From Desulfuromusa sp. (lineage in GTDB: Bacteria > Desulfobacterota > Desulfuromonadia > Desulfuromonadales > Geopsychrobacteraceae), in the NCBI GenBank assembly GCA_029934755.1, contig JAOZLQ010000009.1:1-26573 (forward strand): DNA of 26,573 bases, written 5' to 3'. Below the pieces are notes generated by a model. It worked only from the letters and a program-made list of their open reading frames with translations, had not been told where the DNA came from and made no database searches. Positions 16,495 to 24,817 of the stretch are shown piece by piece (position 1 is the first letter of the stretch; each line of letters starts with the position of its first letter). The translations under genes and the position numbers were made by a program.

Positions 16495-17562
16495 CTAACC
16501 TCCAGTTTGTTGGTTCTGTGGTGTAAATTGACTTTTGTTGACTGCAAAACGAAGCGCTTCATCAACACTGATTCTTTCAGCTTTGACCAATTCCTCAAGG
16601 GCTTGATCCATCAATTGCATTCCATCTCTACGCCCGGTTTGCATAATCGAAGGAAGTTGAAAAGTTTTTCCTTCGCGGATCAAGTTTGCAGCAGCAGCAT
16701 TAACTTTCAAAATCTCCAGTGCCGCACAACGTTTACCGTCAGTGGTGCGCAACAACTGTTGGGCAACTACCCCACGAATGGATTCAGCCAGCATGGTGCG
16801 AATTTGTTCCTGCTGCGTTGTCGGAAAGACATTAACCAGCCGATCAACGGTCTTTGCCGCACTGCTGGTATGGAGTGTGCCGAAGACCAGGTGTCCTGTT
16901 TCAGCTGCGGTAATCGCGAGCTCAATTGTTTCTAAATCACGCATTTCACCAACTAGAATGATGTCTGGATCTTCTCTAAGGGCTGCTTTCAGTGCAGAAG
17001 CAAAGCTGTGGGTGTGGACTCCAACTTCGCGTTGGTTGATTAAACTCTTTTTGGCTTTATGAACAAATTCAATCGGGTCTTCTACTGTCAGGATATGTTC
17101 ATTCCGATTTTGATTGATATGATCGATCATTGCTGCAAGAGTTGTTGATTTGCCACTGCCGGTTGGCCCGGTGACCAGAATAAGTCCTTTTTTATATTCA
17201 GTAAAATCCAGGACTGACTGGGGTAAACCAAGTTGTTCTGCTGATAAAATTTCAGCAGGAATAATTCTGAAAACCGCACTGATCCCCAACCGTCCCATGA
17301 AAATATTTGCTCTAAAGCGCGCTTTGAGAGCGGGTACTTCATACGCAAAATCAAGATCATGATGCTCTTCAAAATTAAGACGTTGAGTTTCATCCATGAT
17401 CTCATAAAGCAATGCGCGATATTGTTCATGGTTCAAGATCTGATCAATGGCCGGACGAAGTTGGCCTGATGTTCTGATCATGGGAGGATTTCCCGGGGAG
17501 AGGTGCAAATCCGAGCCACCTTGTTGTTGGAGAATCTGAAAGAGTTTATCGATCTTAGCCAT
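16495..17562 (-). CDS. pilT: PilT-type twitching motility / pilus retraction ATPase
   Basis: A 355-residue cytoplasmic hexameric ATPase that powers type IV pilus disassembly. The N-terminal PAS-like domain (GGSDLHLSPGNPP...) is followed by the secretion ATPase core: Walker A GPTGSGKST (132-140), Asp box EDPIEFVH (161-168), Walker B IILVGEMRD (Glu206) and His box GHLVFGTLHT (His231). The retraction-specific AIRNLIRE motif appears as AAANLIRE followed by GKTFQLPSIMQTG, so its second and third residues are both Ala. Length and order otherwise match PilT; the motif argues against PilB. AAGGG lies seven bases before the ATG. No other pil gene is in the window. The duplicated-module gene follows directly. 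Confidence 0.93.
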   Translation of the reverse strand: MAKIDKLFQILQQQGGSDLHLSPGNPPMIRTSGQLRPAIDQILNHEQYRALLYEIMDETQRLNFEEHHDLDFAYEVPALKARFRANIFMGRLGISAVFRIIPAEILSAEQLGLPQSVLDFTEYKKGLILVTGPTGSGKSTTLAAMIDHINQNRNEHILTVEDPIEFVHKAKKSLINQREVGVHTHSFASALKAALREDPDIILVGEMRDLETIELAITAAETGHLVFGTLHTSSAAKTVDRLVNVFPTTQQEQIRTMLAESIRGVVAQQLLRTTDGKRCAALEILKVNAAAANLIREGKTFQLPSIMQTGRRDGMQLMDQALEELVKAERISVDEALRFAVNKSQFTPQNQQTGG

Positions 17563-17700
17563 ACGATACCCTTTAAAAGCTAGCGGTGTAAAAAGGAAAC
17601 ACGATAGCAGGAAGGATACTAATATGCACGAATTCTAATGTTTGTGCGTGTAACGAATGATAATTGTTTATGCAGGAATTTGTTGAGTTGAGAAATTTGC

Positions 17701-17747
17701 CAGGAGGATCTTCAGCTGCTCATATGCTGTGGTAATAGATCCTCCTG
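17701..17747. terminator. Hairpin downstream of tgt
   Basis: A perfect 10-bp stem caggaggatc (17701-17710) with gatcctcctg (17738-17747) encloses a 27-base loop containing a second short stem (cagc/gctg). It lies just past the tgt stop. On the minus strand no T-run follows, so a simple intrinsic terminator is uncertain; it could be a 3'-end stabilising or processing structure. Confidence 0.5.
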
Positions 17748-17755
17748 AGATTAAA

Positions 17756-18868
17756 TCATTTTTTCCCGGATAAATACTCACCCAGAAAATCTTCTTTAAA
17801 TGCTGGGTAGTCCCCGGCTTCAATTGCAGCTCGTGCACCAGCAACCATATTGAGGTAGAAACGAACATTGTGAATAGCGGCTAGGGTAGCCGACAGAATT
17901 TCATTGGCGTTGAAAAGGTGATGTAGATACGCCCGACTGAAATTACGACAGCAGTAGCAATCGCAGGAAGGGTCGACAGGGAAAAAGTCGCGTCGGAAAT
18001 TGCGGTTGGTCAGTCTGATCTTGCCGCGTTTGGTGAACAGGGTGGCGCTACGGGCATAACGGGTCGGGATGACGCAGTCGAACATATCCATCCCTCGCTC
18101 AATCGATTCAAGAATATCTTCCGGTAAACCAACGCCCATCAGATAGCGTGGTTTGTTTTTTGGCATAAAGGGTTCAGTGTAATCAACCACTTTTTTCAGC
18201 AGTTCAAGGCCCTCTCCAACGCTGACTCCACCGATGGCATAGCCGGGAAAATCCATTGCCGTTAAGGTTTCAGCACATTCGCGGCGTAAATCATTATAAA
18301 CACCCCCTTGGACAATTCCAAATAGTGCCTGATCTTCACGTGAATGGTGCTTCTGGCAGCTTTCAGCCCAGCGAATAGTTTTTTTAACCGATTTAGCTGC
18401 ATAGTCGTGGGTGGTTGGGTAAGGGATACACTCGTCAAAAGCCATAATGATATCTGCACCCAGATCGTTTTCAATCTGCATGGCTTCTTTCGGTCCGAGG
18501 AAAATCTCTTCACCGGTTAATTCGTGGCGGAAGTGGACACCATCTTCACCGATTCTTTTCTTGGGGAGTGAAAAGACCTGAAACCCACCGCTATCTGTGA
18601 GTATCGGTTTTTTCCAATTCATAAATTTATGTAGTCCCCCAGCTTTTTTGACCAGTCCTTCACCGGGTTTCAGATGAAGATGGTAGGTGTTGGAAAGGAT
18701 GATCTGGGCCCCCGTATCTTCTACCTGAGCCGGAGTCATTGCCTTGAGAGCACCATGGGTACCAACTGGCATGAAGATCGGGGTCTCAATGGTGCCATGC
18801 GGGGTTTCTAATCGGCCTCGACGGGCACGGCTATGTGGATCTTCATTCAATAGTGTAAACTGAAACAT
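17756..18868 (-). CDS. tgt: tRNA-guanine transglycosylase (queuosine biosynthesis)
   Basis: Exchanges the wobble guanine (position 34) in GUN-anticodon tRNAs for preQ1. The 370 residues fit bacterial Tgt (E. coli 375). Asp92 in ILTDSGGFQVFSL and nucleophile Asp264 in DMFDCVIPTR occupy the same kind of positions as in characterised enzymes. The structural zinc ligands Cys302, Cys304, Cys307 (CDCYCC) and His333 are all present. Substrate-pocket motifs FGIVQGG and YAIGGVSVGE are intact, and MGVGLPEDILE is conserved. AGGGAG precedes the ATG. It is divergent from the Cas6-like gene, sharing a 90-base promoter region. queA, yajC or secD, frequent neighbours elsewhere, are not seen here. Confidence 0.98.
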   Translation of the reverse strand: MFQFTLLNEDPHSRARRGRLETPHGTIETPIFMPVGTHGALKAMTPAQVEDTGAQIILSNTYHLHLKPGEGLVKKAGGLHKFMNWKKPILTDSGGFQVFSLPKKRIGEDGVHFRHELTGEEIFLGPKEAMQIENDLGADIIMAFDECIPYPTTHDYAAKSVKKTIRWAESCQKHHSREDQALFGIVQGGVYNDLRRECAETLTAMDFPGYAIGGVSVGEGLELLKKVVDYTEPFMPKNKPRYLMGVGLPEDILESIERGMDMFDCVIPTRYARSATLFTKRGKIRLTNRNFRRDFFPVDPSCDCYCCRNFSRAYLHHLFNANEILSATLAAIHNVRFYLNMVAGARAAIEAGDYPAFKEDFLGEYLSGKK

Positions 18869-18958
18869 TCAGTTGTTCTCCCTTATCGCTTGCATTAGAA
18901 TATCGTGAATAGGATATAGCAAAATCTCACTCAGTACGCAATCTTATCGGAGGTTTAA

Positions 18959-19912
18959 GTGGGATACTGTGCTCCATTTCCAACAGAACTACAACAAGTG
19001 GAATATGTGAAATTATATTTTCACTTGGAAATTGATAGTTATTTTGATCTACCGGTTCTTGGTTTGTTGCAGTTACGCCGTGAGTTATTGCAGACCCTGG
19101 GAGCCATGCCTGATCATGATAAGAGTGATGTGGTCCGGCCGCTTAGACAACTTTTGCAACCGGATTTGTCAGACGACCCAGTGTTACGACGACAGATTCA
19201 AAAACCAACCCCAGCACTGGTTATATCTCCTGATATCTCCCTGCATGGGTTGATTGAACCAAGGCAACGGGTTGTTCTGCCGATTATTTTTATTGGTTCT
19301 GGGATCAATAAAATTGATCCCTTTGTCGGTCTTGTGCAGCATCTTGGCGCGCGGGGAATCTATCATGGTGCGGGGCAATTTATCCTCGAAGCAGTAGAAG
19401 CTGAAGATGGAAGCGGTTTGAGATCGATGCTCTGGTTCGATGGAAAGTCGCAGGATAAATTGACACCGCCAATCTGTAATTTATCCTGGTGGTTGGAACG
19501 ACAAATTTGTCCAGAAAATTCAATTCAGTTAGAAATGATGACCCCATTACGGTTGCTGCATCAAGGTAAGCCCTTATTTAAGGTTGGTTTTGCAAAACTT
19601 TTTCCTTTTCTCCTTCGCCGGGTCACGGCATTGTTGGCTGGTCATGCAGGAGTTGAGTTGCCACTTGATCCACAACGTTTAATCTCTCTGGCGAATCGTG
19701 TGGTATCCTTTGAAAACCAGTTGTTCTGGAAGGATTGGCGTACACTGAAGCAGGAACAGAGAGAGCAAAATCTAGGTGGTTTGATGGGACATTTGAGTTT
19801 TGCCGGAGATGAGTTAACAGAACTTATTTGGATTCTTCAACTAGGCAGTTTGTTCAATTTTGGCAAAGGGGCAACTTACGGGGCTGGACAATATAGATTG
19901 AATTATAGTTGA
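18959..19912 (+). CDS. Orphan Cas6/RAMP-family protein (CRISPR_Cas6, DUF2276-like)
   Basis: 317 residues from a GTG with GGAGG five bases upstream. The C-terminal half fits the Cas6 endoribonuclease family of CRISPR systems: MTPLRLL (194-200), LFPFLLRRVTALLAGHAG (214-231), FWKDWR (256-261), then GGLMGHLSFAGD (273-284) and a glycine-rich FGKGATYGAGQY (301-312), the RAMP loop. The middle VVLPIIFIGSGINKIDPFVG and ARGIYHGAGQF is also typical. Cas6 cuts repeat RNA to make crRNAs; a catalytic His cannot be assigned by eye. No CRISPR array or other cas gene exists in the window, and the next genes encode a zinc-ribbon and a membrane wHTH protein, so a CRISPR role is doubtful. RNA binding or cleavage of another target is possible. 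Family assignment is by memory of the motif pattern. Confidence 0.75.
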   Translation: MGYCAPFPTELQQVEYVKLYFHLEIDSYFDLPVLGLLQLRRELLQTLGAMPDHDKSDVVRPLRQLLQPDLSDDPVLRRQIQKPTPALVISPDISLHGLIEPRQRVVLPIIFIGSGINKIDPFVGLVQHLGARGIYHGAGQFILEAVEAEDGSGLRSMLWFDGKSQDKLTPPICNLSWWLERQICPENSIQLEMMTPLRLLHQGKPLFKVGFAKLFPFLLRRVTALLAGHAGVELPLDPQRLISLANRVVSFENQLFWKDWRTLKQEQREQNLGGLMGHLSFAGDELTELIWILQLGSLFNFGKGATYGAGQYRLNYS

Positions 19913-19958
19913 ATGGTCATTGTAATAATAAAAATGGTACAAACTGGGAGGCATATCA

Positions 19959-20255
19959 ATGACAGATGCTTGGGATGAGCGTAAAAAGGCGATAGAGAAT
20001 GAATTTTTCCACAAAAAGGAACAGGAAACTCTGGCTAAGATGAAGCAGACGGCATTAGAAGACTCCTGCTTAGGGCATTGCCCTAAATGTGGCAAAGTTA
20101 TTGAACCCATGATCTTTCATGGTGTGCCTATGGATCGTTGCCCGGGTTGTGGTGGAATCTGGCTTGGACCAAATGATTTAAAAATTTTGGCAAAAAAAGA
20201 TCATCGTAGTTGGTTTGAACGCTGGTTTAATAATACTGATGAAGAAACAAATTGA
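19959..20255 (+). CDS. Small TFIIB-type zinc-ribbon protein
   Basis: 98 residues. A charged helical N-terminus (WDERKKAIENEFFHKKEQE) precedes a zf-TFIIB domain: CPKCG (Cys41, Cys44) and CPGCGGIWLGPNDLKIL (Cys61, Cys64), the four expected zinc ligands with the characteristic GGIWL signature. An extra Cys37 and His40 precede the first pair. No signal peptide or membrane segment. GGGAGG lies before the ATG. It is 46 bases after the Cas6-like gene and 13 bases before the membrane wHTH gene, so the three are probably one transcript. The function of bacterial zf-TFIIB proteins is largely unknown; nucleic-acid or protein binding is plausible. Confidence 0.9.
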   Translation: MTDAWDERKKAIENEFFHKKEQETLAKMKQTALEDSCLGHCPKCGKVIEPMIFHGVPMDRCPGCGGIWLGPNDLKILAKKDHRSWFERWFNNTDEETN

Positions 20256-20268
20256 TCTGGAGGTTTAA

Positions 20269-20676
20269 ATGTTCTGGTTTATTATTTTATTATTGTTTGT
20301 TGGAGCCGGGTTTTACTTTTATCAGAAAATGATGACGATTGAGCGTGAAATTCGTGCTGAACAGGAAACTGAAAAGGCACATAATGCGGCGGCGCAAAAA
20401 CCTGAAAAGCGGCCGGAAGAAACACCTCAAAATACCGTATTTGATTCAGAGGTCAGTCCTGCTCCTGTTGAATCCGAGATGCCCGAGTCAACAACTATTG
20501 AAGAAACAATTCTCGCTGAAGTAACCAGACAACCAGGGACAAAGCAGACTGAATTATACCCACGCTTTGCCAGTACAAGTAAAAAACAGCTGCAGCAGTT
20601 GATCAAAGAGATGGCTGATAAGGGAATATTGAGACGTGAAAAACAGGGCAGCAGTTATTTGCTTTATCCTGCATGA
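20269..20676 (+). CDS. Membrane-anchored winged-helix protein
   Basis: 135 residues. One N-terminal membrane segment (about 2-18, FWFIILLLFVGAGFYFY) is followed by a charged, Pro/Glu-rich linker (20-76) and a C-terminal winged-helix domain (77-135). In the latter, TIEETILAEVTRQPGTKQTEL, KKQLQQLIKEMADKGILRREK and SSYLLYPA give helix, recognition helix and wing. By the positive-inside rule the orientation is not clear-cut, but a DNA- or RNA-binding domain implies a cytoplasmic C-terminus. GGAGG lies before the ATG, 13 bases after the zinc-ribbon gene. I do not recognise a named family. It may tether a regulator or an RNA-processing partner to the membrane; this is inference. Confidence 0.85.
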   Translation: MFWFIILLLFVGAGFYFYQKMMTIEREIRAEQETEKAHNAAAQKPEKRPEETPQNTVFDSEVSPAPVESEMPESTTIEETILAEVTRQPGTKQTELYPRFASTSKKQLQQLIKEMADKGILRREKQGSSYLLYPA

Positions 20677-20717
20677 TAACACCGGGGACGGAATTGGATT
20701 CCGTCCCCGGTATCCCG

Positions 20718-20722
<5 letters not shown>
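20675..20722. terminator. Long bidirectional hairpin between the wHTH gene and eno
   Basis: A perfect 14-bp stem accggggacggaat (20681-20694) with attccgtccccggt (20698-20711) and loop tgg. Outer arms gataac (20675-20680) and gttatc (20717-20722) also pair, with atccc left unpaired on one side. It fills the whole gap between convergent genes and overlaps both stop codons. A T-run is absent on either side, so it acts as a bidirectional barrier or stabiliser more than a textbook terminator. Confidence 0.75.
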
Positions 20723-22004
<1,282 letters not shown>

Positions 22005-22041
22005 CTGTAACCCCTTGCTATGTCAGTTGTGAAAAGTTATT

Positions 22042-22068
22042 GTCCCGATTGAAATCGGGACGGTTTTT
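22042..22068. other. Hairpin in the eno-ahcY intergenic region
   Basis: gtcccgat (22042-22049) pairs perfectly with atcgggac (22054-22061) around a tgaa loop. On the plus strand ggttttt follows, which resembles an intrinsic terminator facing ahcY although no plus-strand gene lies just upstream. On the minus strand it sits about 38 bases upstream of the eno start codon, in the likely eno leader. Its direction of action is undecided. Confidence 0.5.
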
Positions 22069-22226
22069 GTGTGAATCAGAGATATTTATAGCACATGATC
22101 AGCTTAAATAAAGCCGTTTTATGGTATTTTACAGCGGATAAGTTGCTTTTGCGCAGGCTTGTTCCTAGCGCCCGAACTATGCTAAACATGCTGTTCACAA
22201 TTTAAAAGTTATCAAAGGAGAAAAAA

Positions 22227-23666
22227 GTGTCTAATTTTAGTGATTTTAAAGTGAAAGACCTCTCCCTGTCAGAATGGGGTCGTAAAGAAATTTTACTTGC
22301 TCAGGAAGAAATGCCAGGTCTCATGGCCCTACGCAAAGAGTACGCTGGCTTATACCCGCTGAAGGGTGCGCGGATTTCAGGCTCTTTGCATATGACCATC
22401 CAGACGGCGGTATTGATTGAAACTTTACTTGAATTGGGAGCACAAGTTCGTTGGTGTTCTTGTAATATCTTCTCTACTCAAGATCATGCTGCAGCTGCCA
22501 TTGCTGTCGGTCCAGAAGGGATAATAGACAATCCGCAGGGCGTTCCGGTTTATGCCTGGAAGGGGGAAACTCTTGAAGAATACTGGTGGTGCACTGAGCA
22601 AGCATTAACTTGGCCAGGTGGAGAATATCCAAATATGATCCTTGATGATGGTGGTGATGCCACCATGTTTGTTTTGAAAGGTAATGAATGGGAAAAAACT
22701 GGTATTCCTGCTCTTTCTGCAGACGATCCTGAAGACTGGTGTGAGCTGGTTAAAAGGTTGGATGAGTCGATTGCCAAAACACCGGGGTTATGGGTTCAGA
22801 CTGCCGTCTCAATCAAGGGAGTTACAGAAGAGACGACGACAGGTGTTCATCGTCTATACCAGATGGCTGAAGAGGGTACATTGCTGTTTCCGGCGATGAA
22901 CGTCAACGATTCAGTCACCAAGTCAAAATTCGATAATGTTTACGGCTGCCGACATTCTCTGGTTGACGGTATCATGCGTGCGACCGATGTGATGATCTCA
23001 GGGAAAATTGCTGTGGTTTGTGGTTATGGTGATGTTGGGAAAGGTTGTTGTCAGTCTCTGCGCGGTCAGGGAGCTCGGGTGATTGTGACCGAAATTGACC
23101 CGATCTGTGCACTACAGGCGTTGATGGAAGGTTACGAAGTGAAGCGGGTTGAGGACGTTCTTGATTATGCTGATATCTATGTGACGACCACAGGGAATAA
23201 AAATGTTCTTACTCTGGAGCATATGCGTCAGATGAAAAACAATGCCATCGTTGGCAATATTGGCCACTTTGACAATGAAATAGAGATGATTGCTGTCGAA
23301 AGAGATTCTTCAGTCACAAGGGAAAATATTAAACCGCAAGTGGATCGCTGGCTTTTCGAGGATGGACACGGGGTTATTGTTCTGGCCGAAGGACGGTTGC
23401 TGAATCTGGGGTGTGCGACGGGGCATCCGAGCTTTGTCATGTCTGCTTCATTTACTAATCAGGTTATGGCTCAAATCGAGTTATTTAATAACCCGGAGAA
23501 CTACGAAAATAAAGTTTATGTCCTGCCGAAGTCGCTTGATGAAAAAGTAGCAAGGCTGCATTTGGATAAGTTGGGTGCAAAATTGACAGTATTGACAGAT
23601 GAACAATCAAAATATCTGGGGGTGCCTATATCAGGGCCTTATAAGCCTGATACTTATAGATATTAA
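22227..23666 (+). CDS. ahcY: S-adenosylhomocysteine hydrolase
   Basis: Reversibly splits S-adenosylhomocysteine to adenosine and homocysteine, relieving product inhibition of methyltransferases; cytosolic NAD-dependent tetramer. 479 residues from a GTG start with AAAGGAG six bases upstream. Conserved motifs include GSLHMT (His55), WCSCNIFSTQDHAAAA, ILDDGGDAT, EETTTGVHRLYQM, NVNDSVTKSKFDN (Lys232, Asp236), the NAD-binding CGYGDVGKG (265-273) and the C-terminal KPDTYRY (473-479) that reaches the neighbouring subunit's NAD. The segment around residues 145-190 contains the insertion seen in many bacterial enzymes. I see no SAH riboswitch consensus upstream. The gene ends in a strong terminator. 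Confidence 0.98.
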   Translation: MSNFSDFKVKDLSLSEWGRKEILLAQEEMPGLMALRKEYAGLYPLKGARISGSLHMTIQTAVLIETLLELGAQVRWCSCNIFSTQDHAAAAIAVGPEGIIDNPQGVPVYAWKGETLEEYWWCTEQALTWPGGEYPNMILDDGGDATMFVLKGNEWEKTGIPALSADDPEDWCELVKRLDESIAKTPGLWVQTAVSIKGVTEETTTGVHRLYQMAEEGTLLFPAMNVNDSVTKSKFDNVYGCRHSLVDGIMRATDVMISGKIAVVCGYGDVGKGCCQSLRGQGARVIVTEIDPICALQALMEGYEVKRVEDVLDYADIYVTTTGNKNVLTLEHMRQMKNNAIVGNIGHFDNEIEMIAVERDSSVTRENIKPQVDRWLFEDGHGVIVLAEGRLLNLGCATGHPSFVMSASFTNQVMAQIELFNNPENYENKVYVLPKSLDEKVARLHLDKLGAKLTVLTDEQSKYLGVPISGPYKPDTYRY

Positions 23667-23690
23667 AAACTTTTTTATTTCTGATTATGG

Positions 23691-23722
23691 AAAATCCCCA
23701 ACATGGTTTGGGGATTTTTTTT
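23691..23722. terminator. Terminator between ahcY and lptG
   Basis: An 11-bp perfect stem aaaatccccaa (23691-23701) with ttggggatttt (23708-23718), a 6-base loop and a run of eight T. The A-run on the other arm lets it work for lptG on the minus strand too. Confidence 0.93.
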
Positions 23723-23734
23723 GCATAAAATTAG

Positions 23735-24817
23735 TTACTCTTTTACATTCAGCAGCAACCATATTCCTAATAGGAAAAAAATGAAATTTGCTGTCCAAGC
23801 CGCCAACAAGGGTGGAAGAGCATTCGAATAGCCGAAAGCAGTCACCAGTGATTGGATTATGAAATAGACAACTCCGATTCCCAAGCTAAGTCCGATGCCA
23901 AGGGCAATATTACTGTTACGGCCCCTTTGCAAGGCGAAGGGAATACCTAAAAAACCCATAATCAAACAGGTAAACGGGACGGCTATTCGGTTGTGCATAT
24001 CGACTCGTTGACGAGTCGAATCGTAGCCCTCTTCTTCCAGTTTTTTTGCCATGGTTGAGAGCTGTCGGAAGTTTAGCTCATTATTTAGATTTTGCCGGCT
24101 AGAAAAATCTTCCGGTACCCGATCAAGATTAAGAACTACATTTTTCAGTTTATTCACCGCAATCATGTCACCCGATTTAGAATCGAAAATTCTTTCGACA
24201 ATATTTTCTGCAAGCCAAACCCCACTTTTAAAGTTGATCAGGGTTGTATCTTGTCTTTTTTGGATCTTTTGTTGATCATTAAAAGTAAAGATTGTGACCC
24301 CTTGTAGTTTTAGTTGTTGTGGGTTTGCAACTGCGATATTGATAATTTGATTGTCACTTCGGTACCAGATTTCATTTTGAGTCAATTGAATTTGTTGCTT
24401 TCCCTTTAATTTTATTTCTAAAAGATTGTTCAGTTGTTTGGTGTTCCAGGGGATGGCAAATTCGTTTAACAATAAAAGCAGAAACGAAAGTAACAGTGCC
24501 AGAGACATTAGCGGTTGCACGATTCGCCAGAGACTGACCCCGCAGGCACGCATCGCTGTAACCTCATTGGTTCGACTGAGTCCGCCAAGGGTTAGAACTA
24601 TGGCTGCCAGAATTGCCAGAGGGAGGATCTGGACAAATATAAAGGGAATGCTATTGAACAGGTAAGAGATATAATCCCCAATGGTGGCATTATAATCGAT
24701 AAAATTCTCAACCTTTTCAAAAAAATCGATCAACAAGTAGATGCCGATAAAGGCAGCTACACAGAGCGATAGAATGCGGATGAAATGTTTTAACAGAAAG
24801 CGGTTGAGGATTTTCAT
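23735..24817 (-). CDS. lptG: LPS export permease LptG
   Basis: 360-residue inner-membrane permease of the LptB2FGC ABC transporter, which extracts lipopolysaccharide and passes it to the periplasmic bridge. Pattern of the YjgP/YjgQ family: N-terminal KILNRFLLKHFIRILSLCVAAF, three membrane segments in the first about 125 residues, a periplasmic beta-jellyroll (about 130-265) and three C-terminal membrane segments (MGFLGIPFAL, GIGLSLGIGVVYFI, FIFFLLGIWLL). The cytoplasmic coupling region NEVTAMRACGVSLWRI is typical. The ATG overlaps the lptF stop as ATGA, and GGAGAGG precedes it, so translation is coupled. LptG is assigned as the downstream member of the pair; the two paralogues are similar, so F/G labels rest partly on order. 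Confidence 0.92.
   Translation of the reverse strand: MKILNRFLLKHFIRILSLCVAAFIGIYLLIDFFEKVENFIDYNATIGDYISYLFNSIPFIFVQILPLAILAAIVLTLGGLSRTNEVTAMRACGVSLWRIVQPLMSLALLLSFLLLLLNEFAIPWNTKQLNNLLEIKLKGKQQIQLTQNEIWYRSDNQIINIAVANPQQLKLQGVTIFTFNDQQKIQKRQDTTLINFKSGVWLAENIVERIFDSKSGDMIAVNKLKNVVLNLDRVPEDFSSRQNLNNELNFRQLSTMAKKLEEEGYDSTRQRVDMHNRIAVPFTCLIMGFLGIPFALQRGRNSNIALGIGLSLGIGVVYFIIQSLVTAFGYSNALPPLLAAWTANFIFFLLGIWLLLNVKE

Noticed and set aside
16438..16935. 165-codon plus-strand frame antisense to pilT
   Set aside because: It lies opposite well-conserved pilT codons and its translation resembles no protein; a shadow frame.
17563..17755. Small gene between tgt and pilT
   Set aside because: Frames here are short and extend out of tgt in another frame; only a hairpin is supported.
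18869..20717. CRISPR array near the Cas6-like gene
   Set aside because: I looked for regularly spaced direct repeats here and in the rest of the window and saw none; the only direct repeats are coding repeats at 1-807.
22005..22226. Possible SAH riboswitch upstream of ahcY
   Set aside because: The region has a weak gcgcagg/cctagcgc stem, but the conserved core of SAH riboswitches is not recognisable.
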